From Candidatus Dormiibacterota bacterium (GTDB taxonomy: Bacteria; Chloroflexota; Dormibacteria; UBA8260; Bog-877): a DNA stretch of 14,232 nucleotides. The notes beneath the pieces were generated by a model. The model searched no databases. It was given only the letters and a program-made list of their open reading frames with translations, and was not told the DNA's origin. A program made the translations under genes and the position numbers. Location: the NCBI GenBank assembly GCA_003164475.1, contig PLTL01000122.1, positions 1-14,232 of the forward strand. The letters are read 5' to 3'. This document shows, in pieces, positions 7,221 through 14,232 of the stretch (positions are counted from its first letter, which is position 1; every line of letters starts with the position of its first letter).

Positions 7221-8217
7221 TGGCGCCCCCCGTTAGGGTCGCAACGATGGTCTCGGTCGTCACCCGATGAGGAGCGCATTGCGTCAGGCTCAGCGAGTAG
7301 CGGACCTTGGACACGCCGGCCGGGCAGCTCGCGGCGATGATGGCCGGAAAGCCTTGGTCAACAGCGAAGGCCTGATGCTCGCCCTCAACCCAGCGCGTGT
7401 CGCTGTAGTCATCCTCCCAGCGGAATCCCGCAGCGGCCAAAAGGGTCTCGAACGCCTCGACCGCGCCTGCATCTCGTACGGCGACGGCCTGCCGAGCGCT
7501 GAGGGCGTAATCCGTGACCGTCAAACCCACCTCCGACGCGGCCTGCTGCTGCGTCAGGTTCACCACGTAGAGGAAGAGCGCTCCAACCCCTGCTCGGTCC
7601 AGCTGGTGCTCAGAATGGATCTCCACAAATGGGGTTGCCCCCCCGCGGTGCGCCTTCACCTCGATGCACACGCGTCCGATCTCGAAGTCCTTCGGCGCAC
7701 CCGTGGGCCCGTGCCACGCCGAGATCGGAGCCGAGAGCGCGGGGAGCTTCAGCACGATCCGGCTCAGCACGATCAGCTCTCCGATCAGGCCCTCCTGCTC
7801 CTCCAGGCTGAGACGGCTGTCCGAGCCGCCCCGGAGCAGGTGGTGCCATCGCCAAGTCCGTGCCAGGAAGGCCTCAACCGCCTCCCGTTCCGTCGGCGCC
7901 CTCCCTGCTGACGTCACAATGTCGACGCACAGGCGCTGGAAGATCTCGCGCTGGGCGCGGTCCTCGAGCTGCAGCACGAGCGCCCTCAGACCGTGCTCAT
8001 CTCCCTGAGACTCGTACATCTCCACGCCGCGCAGCCGAGGAAGGCGGCTGAGGGGAGGGTTGTCGGGGCTATGGCGGAGCAGAAGCAGGCAGTGATTGTC
8101 GGGACTCACACCCCAGAAGAACCCCCAGGGTAGATCGCTGTCGACCCGGCGCGCGCTCACGGCATCGACGCTGCTGGGCGGCGCCAGGTCCGCCCACGGG
8201 TCATCGCTCGTCATCAC
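7210..8217 (-). CDS. PD-(D/E)XK nuclease-like protein, DUF4420 type
   Basis: This 335-residue protein has the core acidic residues of a restriction-endonuclease-like fold. Glu147 lies in GLIGELIVL, Asp177 in APKDFEIG, and Glu186-Val-Lys188 in RVCIEVKAHRG, giving an E...D...E-X-K array with normal spacing. Sequences of this type sit between Z1 and AIPR genes in paraMORC loci, so this is the best candidate for the DNA-cutting subunit. No DNA-recognition domain is obvious; targeting probably comes from the Z1 and GHKL partners. The start is GTG at 8217, overlapping the Z1 stop as GTGA; an ATG at 8214 overlapping as TGATG is equally plausible and shortens the protein by one residue. Its 3-prime end overlaps the AIPR start by 11 bases. 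The active-site reading is seen in the sequence; cutting activity is inferred. Confidence 0.9.
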   Translation of the reverse strand: MMTSDDPWADLAPPSSVDAVSARRVDSDLPWGFFWGVSPDNHCLLLLRHSPDNPPLSRLPRLRGVEMYESQGDEHGLRALVLQLEDRAQREIFQRLCVDIVTSAGRAPTEREAVEAFLARTWRWHHLLRGGSDSRLSLEEQEGLIGELIVLSRIVLKLPALSAPISAWHGPTGAPKDFEIGRVCIEVKAHRGGATPFVEIHSEHQLDRAGVGALFLYVVNLTQQQAASEVGLTVTDYALSARQAVAVRDAGAVEAFETLLAAAGFRWEDDYSDTRWVEGEHQAFAVDQGFPAIIAASCPAGVSKVRYSLSLTQCAPHRVTTETIVATLTGGASAT

Positions 8218-10913
8218 TCGTCATCGCCCGCCATCTCATCATCATCGAGGTCCCCGCGATAGTTCTCGCGGAGCCACGTGGTGTTGACCACGTACTCGAT
8301 CTTCTCCTCGTCCCCGGTCGGGGCCGGAAAGCTGATGCTGTACGCGACGACCGGCTTCATTCTCCTGAAGTCATCGTCCCTGCCGCCAATGGCCAGCAGG
8401 TGAATGATCAGCAGAGGCCGGTGCCGTCGCCGGCGATAGATCCTATCCGGGTAGTTCGGCTCTCCCTGCCCGGGGTTCTCGAGTCGATAAGCCTCCTCGG
8501 CCGCGGCTGCCTCCCCGGGCGGCAGCCCCGTTTTCTCAACGCCTCGCGATGCAACGCGCTGCTTGTTCGTGATGTACAGGGTGTCCTTGTCAGTCCTCGT
8601 TCCCGGGCTCCGCTGCTGACAGTGAACCGGCACGCCGAGCAGGACCTCATCGGTCAGTCCCGTCTCCAGCGGCCTCCCCACCGACGCAAAGAGGACGTCC
8701 CACAGAGCGAACTCCTCGGTCCGGCGCCGGTCGATGTAACGGCGCAGCGGCCCGGGATCCGTGAGCATGGAGCCGACGTGGTTGCGGAAGCCCGCGATGA
8801 ACCCGAGGATCGGTTCCACCGGAACATCGGTGAGCAGCCAGCCTGTAGGCGAGTCGCTCGCTGAGCTGAGTGGCCTGCCACACCGAGCCAGATCCTCCGC
8901 GAGATGCCTGACGGATTGGCGGTTCTCCTCAACGGCGTCACGTCGCAGCACCGCCGTCTCGACGAAGTGATTCCCAAGCCCGATCGCAACGCGCACGAGC
9001 TCGCCGGAGCCCATCTTGTTCCTGGCGGTCACCATGAGCGCGTCGGGATGCCCTCGCACCTTGAGGCCGAACTGCTCCGGTGTCGCGTTGGCAGCCTCCA
9101 TGATTCGGAGCTCCTCGCGCAGCTCCTCAATCGACTCCGCAACGTGAGCGTACCAGCCCTCCGCCTCCTCCGGGAGCCAGACCCTGCAGAGATCCTCGTA
9201 GCCCGGGTGGTAACCGAACCATCTCCCCATCTGCATGAGCGTGTCGTACATCATGGAGTTTCGGAGGAAGTAGCTCACCATGAGCCCCTGCAGAGTCAGT
9301 CCTCGCGAGAGTGAGTAGCCGCCCACCGCTATCAGGGTGAGTCCGGTCCTCTCGTGGTCCTCGTAGTTCAGAGATCCCGCGGAGCGGCTGTTTATCTCCA
9401 CCACGGTGATCGTGGCGGCCGACTCATGGAGGAACGGTTGAATCTGCTCCCACGTGGCGCCGGCGTCCTGATACTCATCGCTCCACGCCGCATGCAGCGC
9501 GGCGATCTCGGGATCTCCGAGCGCCTCGCGCGGAGGCAGGGCGCCGTTCACACGGACGGACGCCTTGATGCTCTCGACAAACTCATGAACCTCGTTGCGC
9601 AGCTGCTGCTGAACGTCGGTGAAGCGCGAGGCATTGACCAGCATCGAGCAGTGCTGATGGACCTGGCCGCGAACGAGGCGAATGGCGCGCGCGACGACAA
9701 AGGTCCGGATGGCGGCGCACAGGCTGGGCGGCAGCATCCTGACCTCCGTGTAGATCGGGTGCTTCAGGGGAAGGTAGGTCTCGTGATCCATGATGTGGCG
9801 AACCACTCGCTCCGGCTCATCCACGAACACCCGGCCGGGCCCGAAGTAGTTGGTTGGCGGATCGAGGCTGACGATGAAGTCCCTTGGAAACAGGTCCGCG
9901 CCAACCATCTCGTCGTCCGTATCCGGGTCAATGAAGATGTTGGCAAAGGGCGTCGCAGTGTAGCCCACGTAGGAGCTGCGATCGAAGAGATGGAGCAGGT
10001 CGCGTATTTGACCGTTGATCCTGGTGACCTCCCCGCTCCCGTATCGCGTGTTGATGGAGGCATTGTCCGCCTCGTCGTCGATGAGGAGCATGGGCACGTC
10101 AAAGGAGGCGCTCGTGGATCGTGCGTTCTCCTTCAGCCACTCCAGCAGGTTGTTCAGTGTGTGAGCGTTCTTCTTGATGACGAACAGGGCCGGCTCCGTC
10201 AGGTTCCTGAGGGGCACTCCCACGCCCGTAGCCGTGGCCTTGTTGAAGTCTCGCGCAGAGGTTGTGAAGGTAACCGGGCGACGTGTCTTGTCGAATCGGC
10301 CGACCCCGATGTACTGATCCTGCTTGTTCGCCAGCAGCCGCGCGCTGTCCCTCCCCACGATCGCCTCGTCCAACCTGAGCTGGGTTTGGTTTCGCAGCCG
10401 GTTGTGAACGCCAGCGATCACCACGATCAGTCTGTAACCTGCGTCTGAGGCCTTGCAGATCAGCGCCGCGTAGTTAGATGTCTTTCCAGACTGGACGTGC
10501 CCGACAACCATACCCCGCCTATCCCACGGCCCCGGTTTCCCGGGGTTCTCCAGCAGCCCGAGGATCCTCTCCGACATGGTGTCGAGGGTGGCGAGCACCT
10601 GTCCTGACCAGCCTCGCTCCGTGAGGAGCCTGCGATACCGCTCCCAGTAGTAGGGCACCACCTTTGGCCGCGCAGCCTCGAGCCAGGGCTCGTAGTCCTT
10701 CGCCGTCAGGAGGGCGCCGATCCTCATCGTGACGCCATGTCGCTCCTCCAGGAGCATGGCGAGATGCTCGCCCTCATCGGCGGACACAGCTGAACAGAGC
10801 GGCATGCTCCTGAGGTTGTCTATGACCTCCCGGATGCGCTCCGGGGTGGGGAGGGGTTCTCGAGCCAGCGCCGCTGTGGCAAGGCTCTCCAGGAGCTGAT
10901 GCGCCTCAGACAT
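8214..10913 (-). CDS. Z1-domain superfamily-II helicase-like ATPase
   Basis: This 899-residue protein has helicase-type ATPase motifs in order: Walker A GHVQSGKTSN (138-147), VVIAGVHNRLRNQT (164-177), Walker B LLIDDEAD (276-283) and YVGYTATPF (315-323, a TATP-type motif III). The Z1 signature follows, with SRGLTLQG (536-543), MVSYFLRNS, YDTLMQMGRWFGY (556-568) and DLCRVW. Z1 proteins are full-length SF2 motors found almost only in methylation-linked defence loci, where they are expected to translocate on or remodel DNA for an associated nuclease. The residues before about 130 are helical and unassigned. The C-terminus ends in an acidic tail (GDLDDDEMAGDDE). ATG at 10913 overlaps the stop of the preceding GHKL gene by 8 bases, and its own stop overlaps the nuclease start, so its expression is coupled on both sides. 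The length is normal for the family and no key motif is missing. Confidence 0.95.
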   Translation of the reverse strand: MSEAHQLLESLATAALAREPLPTPERIREVIDNLRSMPLCSAVSADEGEHLAMLLEERHGVTMRIGALLTAKDYEPWLEAARPKVVPYYWERYRRLLTERGWSGQVLATLDTMSERILGLLENPGKPGPWDRRGMVVGHVQSGKTSNYAALICKASDAGYRLIVVIAGVHNRLRNQTQLRLDEAIVGRDSARLLANKQDQYIGVGRFDKTRRPVTFTTSARDFNKATATGVGVPLRNLTEPALFVIKKNAHTLNNLLEWLKENARSTSASFDVPMLLIDDEADNASINTRYGSGEVTRINGQIRDLLHLFDRSSYVGYTATPFANIFIDPDTDDEMVGADLFPRDFIVSLDPPTNYFGPGRVFVDEPERVVRHIMDHETYLPLKHPIYTEVRMLPPSLCAAIRTFVVARAIRLVRGQVHQHCSMLVNASRFTDVQQQLRNEVHEFVESIKASVRVNGALPPREALGDPEIAALHAAWSDEYQDAGATWEQIQPFLHESAATITVVEINSRSAGSLNYEDHERTGLTLIAVGGYSLSRGLTLQGLMVSYFLRNSMMYDTLMQMGRWFGYHPGYEDLCRVWLPEEAEGWYAHVAESIEELREELRIMEAANATPEQFGLKVRGHPDALMVTARNKMGSGELVRVAIGLGNHFVETAVLRRDAVEENRQSVRHLAEDLARCGRPLSSASDSPTGWLLTDVPVEPILGFIAGFRNHVGSMLTDPGPLRRYIDRRRTEEFALWDVLFASVGRPLETGLTDEVLLGVPVHCQQRSPGTRTDKDTLYITNKQRVASRGVEKTGLPPGEAAAAEEAYRLENPGQGEPNYPDRIYRRRRHRPLLIIHLLAIGGRDDDFRRMKPVVAYSISFPAPTGDEEKIEYVVNTTWLRENYRGDLDDDEMAGDDE

Positions 10914-12492
10914 CGTTGTGACCCACGCTCGCCAGGAATCGACTGGCCGTGTGCCACTGCGAGCGGAACGGCTCGGTGGCCTGGAGAATGCCTGAGATCT
11001 CGGCCTCGGGCAACCCCAGCTTCCGCAGGTGCTCAGCCGTCGTCATCACCGCATGTTCCAGAGCGTCTGCAGATATGGGAGCCGCGGTCACGTGCGCCGG
11101 GTCACCGCTGGTGTCGGCGAAGAGGGCATCGATCGGAAGGGAGGCCCCGAGCATCTCGACGACCCTGAGGAACCCACGCCGCTGATCCTCGGGGAGGCGA
11201 TCGCGGTACGAGGCGATCACGGGATGCTCAACATTGATGGAGTATCGGATTTCGTTCTTGTCCTGGAGGCGCTGCCATACCGGCAGGGGGTTGTCGGTCA
11301 CCAACCGTCGACCGCGAGCGGTGTAGACCCTCTTCGAGGTGGCGCCGATTGTCTCTATCAGCCTCCGAAGGCGGTCGCGCACCTGCGGGGGCAGCTGGGC
11401 GGATGCCTTTTTGATATCGATCTTCCACTCGGAGTCGAGCCCGGTGGGAATGTCGACCCTGACCCTCGCCAGCTTCGTCAGCTCCATCTGACGCGCCAAC
11501 CCGAACCAGGTTCCATGGATGATGAGGCGCCTGCCGCGGTAGACGTAGAAGCCCTGGCCGCGCAGGTAGCCCTCCCTGCCGCCATAGCGCTCCCACTCGG
11601 CGGGCGTCACCTTTTGATGGTGTGGCAGGGTGAAGGCCTGGATGGTGACCCTGTGCTGGCTGACCCTGATCACCTCAACGGGTCCGGCCATTGTGGCGGC
11701 GTGCTTGGTGTGAAAGGGATCGAAGGCCACGAGCGGTCGTCCATTGAGTGACATCGTCAATCGTCTGAGGCCGCGCTCTCCACTCAGGAAGCGGTGGAAG
11801 ACGAGTTCGAGCTCGGTGGCGGCCTCGTCCAGCTGGCGGACCAGGCGGCGCTCGCCGGTCAGATGGAGCTCTCCGAGCTGCAGTCGGTCGAGCTCCTCCC
11901 AGAGGACGAGCGTTCCCCGCTCGCCCAGGTGGCCCACCCAGGGCAGTGTCGACGTGTCCTCGGGGATCTCCACGAGCCAGTCGTTCGTCGACCGGACCGT
12001 GTCGAGATCCCACCGGGCGGCGGAGGTGACCCCCTCCTTTCGGGAGACGACCGTCACGCGGCGACACTGTGAGAAGGACGCCGTCTTCAGCCCGAGACCG
12101 AACCTGCCGAGATCGCCCATCACCCTCTCGTCGCGCGGACTCCGGTTCCCAAGACGCATGGCTCCGAGCAGTTCCTCAGCTGTCATGCCGCATCCGTCAT
12201 CCACTATGCCGATGGACGGCTTGGTAGAGGCCGTGTCCGCGAGGATCCGCACGGAGGCTGCGCCCGCCGCAACGGAGTTGTCGACGATGTCAGCGAGCGC
12301 GGTGTCCAGCGTGTACCCGACGTCACGCATGCTCTCGATCAGGATCGCAGCATCGGGCGAGGTTCGGACGCGGTGGACGGGTCCGCCCGCCTCAGGGTGA
12401 CGAGAAGCCAAATCAGGGACCGCGGGCGCCCTCCACGGTTGGGGGCGCTCGCCGTCCGCTTCAGACGGTTCGTCTCTGGCAGGAATAGGCAT
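10906..12492 (-). CDS. MORC-like (paraMORC) GHKL ATPase, first copy and operon leader
   Basis: Counting from the ATG at 12492 the protein has 528 residues. It carries the N-box ADIVDNS (Asp68, Asn72), G1 VDDGCGM (97-103), G2 GRFGLGLKTAS (129-139), then SQCRRVTV. The transducer region has QGFYVYRGRRLI (313-324) and KLARVRVDIP (340-349). These match the GHKL paralogue at 1626-2999 segment by segment, so the two are clearly homologous. This copy has an extra N-terminal stretch of about 45 residues, polar and probably disordered, and a longer C-terminus. A GTG at 12534 would extend the protein by 14 residues, but those codons include TTT, GTA and ATA, unlike the rest, and no ribosome binding site precedes either start; 12492 is my choice with moderate certainty. 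It is the first gene of the unit feeding Z1, nuclease and AIPR proteins, and probably acts as the ATP-driven clamp or switch that recruits or activates them. Confidence 0.93.
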   Translation of the reverse strand: MPIPARDEPSEADGERPQPWRAPAVPDLASRHPEAGGPVHRVRTSPDAAILIESMRDVGYTLDTALADIVDNSVAAGAASVRILADTASTKPSIGIVDDGCGMTAEELLGAMRLGNRSPRDERVMGDLGRFGLGLKTASFSQCRRVTVVSRKEGVTSAARWDLDTVRSTNDWLVEIPEDTSTLPWVGHLGERGTLVLWEELDRLQLGELHLTGERRLVRQLDEAATELELVFHRFLSGERGLRRLTMSLNGRPLVAFDPFHTKHAATMAGPVEVIRVSQHRVTIQAFTLPHHQKVTPAEWERYGGREGYLRGQGFYVYRGRRLIIHGTWFGLARQMELTKLARVRVDIPTGLDSEWKIDIKKASAQLPPQVRDRLRRLIETIGATSKRVYTARGRRLVTDNPLPVWQRLQDKNEIRYSINVEHPVIASYRDRLPEDQRRGFLRVVEMLGASLPIDALFADTSGDPAHVTAAPISADALEHAVMTTAEHLRKLGLPEAEISGILQATEPFRSQWHTASRFLASVGHNDV

Positions 12493-12692
12493 TCGTATGA
12501 GCCCGTTGGCCCAGGAGCCTACACCGCCAAACACTTCAGGGGTGGTTGTTGCCCATCCCGCTCGGTCGGCCGTGTCCTCCCGAGGCTTGTACCAACAAGC
12601 CGTGACGCCCGGGCCATGGGGTGCACTGCGGGAAGGTGGCCGCGGCCGGAGTTGGCTGGCGGACCAAGTCCTCTGCCAGACTCCCCGGCCAG
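12493..12692. promoter_or_regulatory. Divergent intergenic region between the defence operon and the SbcC-like gene
   Basis: About 200 bases (158 if the GHKL gene starts at 12534) lie between two divergently transcribed genes and must hold promoters for both. No -10/-35 pair with good match and spacing is visible on either strand. A perfect inverted repeat at 12584-12601 is the only clear structure. An in-frame TGA at 12603-12605 limits how far upstream the plus-strand gene can start. Confidence 0.5.
12584..12601. repeat. Inverted repeat GGCTTGT-N4-ACAAGCC, candidate operator
   Basis: Seven-base arms pair perfectly around the centre ACCA. The site lies about 50 bases upstream of the earliest GHKL start and about 92 bases upstream of the plus-strand ATG, where a dimeric regulator could control both directions. 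It contains TTGT segments unusual for this GC-rich stretch. No regulator gene is visible in the window. It lacks a T-tract, so it does not look like a terminator. Confidence 0.45.
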
Positions 12693-14232
12693 ATGGCTGA
12701 CCTCACCCTCCAACACTTGGTCGCCGCAGGCCTCGCCGAGGCGCCACCCACCGTCCAGGGCGCCACCGACTTGGTCCTCTCCGCCTTCCAGGGACCGGAC
12801 GCCCTCCGGGCCACGCTCGACGGTCACGAACCCACCCCCGCCCCAGCGCCCGACACCACCCAGGCCCCCACCGCCACCTACCTCGCCGCCATCGAGGTCG
12901 AGGGCTTTCGAGGCATCGGCCCACCGGTCACGCTCACCCTGGAGCCCTCCCCCGGCCTGACCCTCGTGGTGGGGCGGAACGGCTCGGGGAAGTCCTCCTT
13001 CGCCGAGGCTCTCGAGATGCTGCTCACCGGCTCGAACCGGCGCTGGACCGAGCGCGCCAAGGTCTGGCAGGACGGCTGGCGCAACCTCCACCACGGACCA
13101 CCCCGGATCACTGGCAGGTTCCGGCCCGACGGCGGGCGCACCGTCATGACCATCGAGCGCCGCTGGGCGAACGAAGCCGACGTCGCCGTCTCCACCCTCA
13201 CCATCGACGGCAAGCGCCGCGACCTGGAGGAGAACGGCTGGAGCCGGGCCCTGCAGAGCTGGCCACCCTTGCTCTCCCACAACGAGCTGGGACGGATCCT
13301 GGAGGGGCGCCCCTCCGAGCTGTACGACGCCCTGGCGAAGATCCTCGGTCTCGGCGAGATCGCGGCGGCCGAGACCCTGCTCCACGACACCCGCGTCGAG
13401 GCCGAGGGCCAGATCCGGCAGCAGGAGCGGCAGGCCGCGACGCTTCTGAAACAGCTCGACACCCTCGACGACGAGCGCGCCCGCAGCGTCGCCGAGGCGC
13501 TCCGCCAGAAACCCTGGGACCTCCCGGCGGTGGAACGCGCTCTCTCGACCAACCCGGTCGCGGTCGAGGAGCGGAGCGCCCTGACCCGGCTGCGGGAGCT
13601 GAGCACCCTCCCCGTCGTACCCCGCGAGCGGGTCGACGCCGCGGTGGGCCAGCTCCGCGAGGTGGGCCACGACCTGGAGCTGTTGCGGGGGACCGACGCC
13701 GCGCTCGCCCGTGAGACGGCGGCCCTGCTCCGACAGGCGCTCCAGGTGCACGGGCCCGGACACGAAGGAACCGACTGTCCCGTGTGCGGCACGCCCGGCG
13801 TCATCACGTATCAATGGAAGCTTCAGGCCAACACGCGCATCCACGAGCTGGAGGCGCAGGCCACCTCGGCTGAGGCCGTCCACCAGCGCGCGCAGAGGCT
13901 TCTGCGGGAGGCCCGCGAGCTGGTCTCCGCGCCGCCGCCCGTGCTCAAGGAGGCCGCGGAGCTCGGCGTCGACGCGGACGACGCGGACCGGGCGCACTTC
14001 TGCTGGGCGGTCTGGTGGACGGTGCCCGAGGGCGACGACGTGGTCGAGCTGGCCGCCCACCTGGAGGGTGCCGCGGATGCCCTCCGCCAGTCCGTCGCCG
14101 CCGTCCGGCGTGCCGCGACGGAAGAGCTGGAGCGACGCGAAGACCGCTGGCGCCCCGCCGGGCAGGCGCTCGCGGCGTGGCTGCCAGGCGCGCAGCAGGC
14201 CGAGGCACAGAGGGCTCGGCTTCCCCGCCTGA
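12693..14232 (+). CDS. SbcC/Rad50/RecF-like ATPase, 3-prime partial
   Basis: The frame is open from ATG 12693 to the window edge (513 codons), so the C-terminal half with Walker B is missing. Residues about 64-115 form an ABC-type N-terminal lobe: IEVEGFRGIG, then Walker A GRNGSGKSS (94-102). Next comes LLSHNELGRIL (193-203) and a segment ending ILGLGE, the position of the Q-loop and ABC-N region in SbcC/Rad50 proteins; His replaces the usual Gln. A charged helical stretch follows from about 221, and DCPVCG (361-366) resembles a Rad50 zinc hook. The protein begins with a helical segment of about 45 residues and a Pro/Ala/Thr linker, unusual before an ABC lobe. GTG codons at 12621 and 12636 are possible starts. 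Such proteins act in DNA end processing or as defence ATPases. It diverges from the defence operon and is much more GC-rich, so it may be unrelated to it. The antisense frame across it is a shadow. Confidence 0.85.
   Translation, partial: MADLTLQHLVAAGLAEAPPTVQGATDLVLSAFQGPDALRATLDGHEPTPAPAPDTTQAPTATYLAAIEVEGFRGIGPPVTLTLEPSPGLTLVVGRNGSGKSSFAEALEMLLTGSNRRWTERAKVWQDGWRNLHHGPPRITGRFRPDGGRTVMTIERRWANEADVAVSTLTIDGKRRDLEENGWSRALQSWPPLLSHNELGRILEGRPSELYDALAKILGLGEIAAAETLLHDTRVEAEGQIRQQERQAATLLKQLDTLDDERARSVAEALRQKPWDLPAVERALSTNPVAVEERSALTRLRELSTLPVVPRERVDAAVGQLREVGHDLELLRGTDAALARETAALLRQALQVHGPGHEGTDCPVCGTPGVITYQWKLQANTRIHELEAQATSAEAVHQRAQRLLREARELVSAPPPVLKEAAELGVDADDADRAHFCWAVWWTVPEGDDVVELAAHLEGAADALRQSVAAVRRAATEELERREDRWRPAGQALAAWLPGAQQAEAQRARLPRL

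Noticed and set aside
9354..10448. Plus-strand open frame of 364 codons opposite the Z1 gene
   Set aside because: It lies entirely antisense to the conserved Z1 motifs and shows no motif of its own.
12536..12556. Six-codon minus-strand frame (MGNNHP) ending just before the GTG at 12534, a possible leader peptide
   Set aside because: No ribosome binding site, no regulatory codon pattern, and the GTG start it would couple to is itself doubtful.
12519..14060. Long minus-strand open frame (about 513 codons) antisense to the SbcC-like gene
   Set aside because: Its composition (Gly, Leu, Val, Arg, Gln rich, no domain) is typical of a shadow in very GC-rich DNA, whereas the plus-strand frame carries Walker A, a CPVC hook and family-like segments.
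1..14232. CRISPR arrays, tRNA or rRNA genes, insertion sequences, integrases, Vsr endonuclease
   Set aside because: I looked on both strands for regularly spaced repeats, tRNA-like cloverleaf elements, transposase or integrase motifs and a Vsr-like frame, and found none.

Overview
This is a high-GC bacterial window with no rRNA, tRNA, CRISPR array or transposase that I could see. There is no marker gene, so I do not assign a phylum. Seven convincing minus-strand genes run from about 12.5 kb down to 0.08 kb, and one plus-strand gene begins at 12693 and leaves the right edge. The plus-strand gene is visibly more GC-rich than the minus-strand block. Two 60-base lines counted by hand inside it gave 48/60 and 43/60 GC, against 37/60 and 39/60 for lines in the AIPR and Z1 genes. 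The minus-strand block therefore looks like an accessory cassette next to a gene of different history.

The minus-strand block is a methylation-linked defence (restriction-modification-like) locus of the kind built around prokaryotic MORC-like (paraMORC) GHKL ATPases. In transcription order it encodes: a GHKL ATPase (about 12492-10906); a Z1-domain superfamily-II helicase/ATPase (10913-8214); a PD-(D/E)XK nuclease-like protein of the DUF4420 type (8217-7210); an AIPR-family protein (7220-5145); then, after a gap of about 210 bases, a 5-methylcytosine DNA methyltransferase fused to an Fe-S HhH-GPD DNA glycosylase (4933-2999); a second GHKL ATPase paralogous to the first (2999-1626); and, after another gap, an unrecognised protein carrying a HEPN-like RNAVAH motif (about 1385-84). 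The first four genes overlap by 1-11 bases and the methyltransferase and second ATPase genes also overlap, so there are at least two translationally coupled units.

A likely working model is that the methyltransferase marks host DNA at a specific cytosine site. The fused glycosylase, whose active-site signature resembles the Mig.MthI T/G-mismatch family, would repair thymines produced by deamination of 5-methylcytosine. The GHKL ATPases, Z1 motor, PD-(D/E)XK protein and AIPR protein would act together against unmodified or foreign DNA. The gene set is recognisable from published comparative genomics (Iyer, Abhiman and Aravind 2008, MutL homologs in restriction-modification systems and the origin of MORC ATPases). 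The least ordinary parts are the methyltransferase-glycosylase fusion, where related loci commonly have a separate Vsr-type repair endonuclease, the presence of two paralogous GHKL ATPases, and the HEPN-like trailing gene.

Right of the cassette, a short intergenic region with a perfect 7-bp inverted repeat (12584-12601) separates the defence operon from a divergent SbcC/Rad50/RecF-like ATPase with a CPVC zinc-hook-like motif, which is truncated by the window edge.
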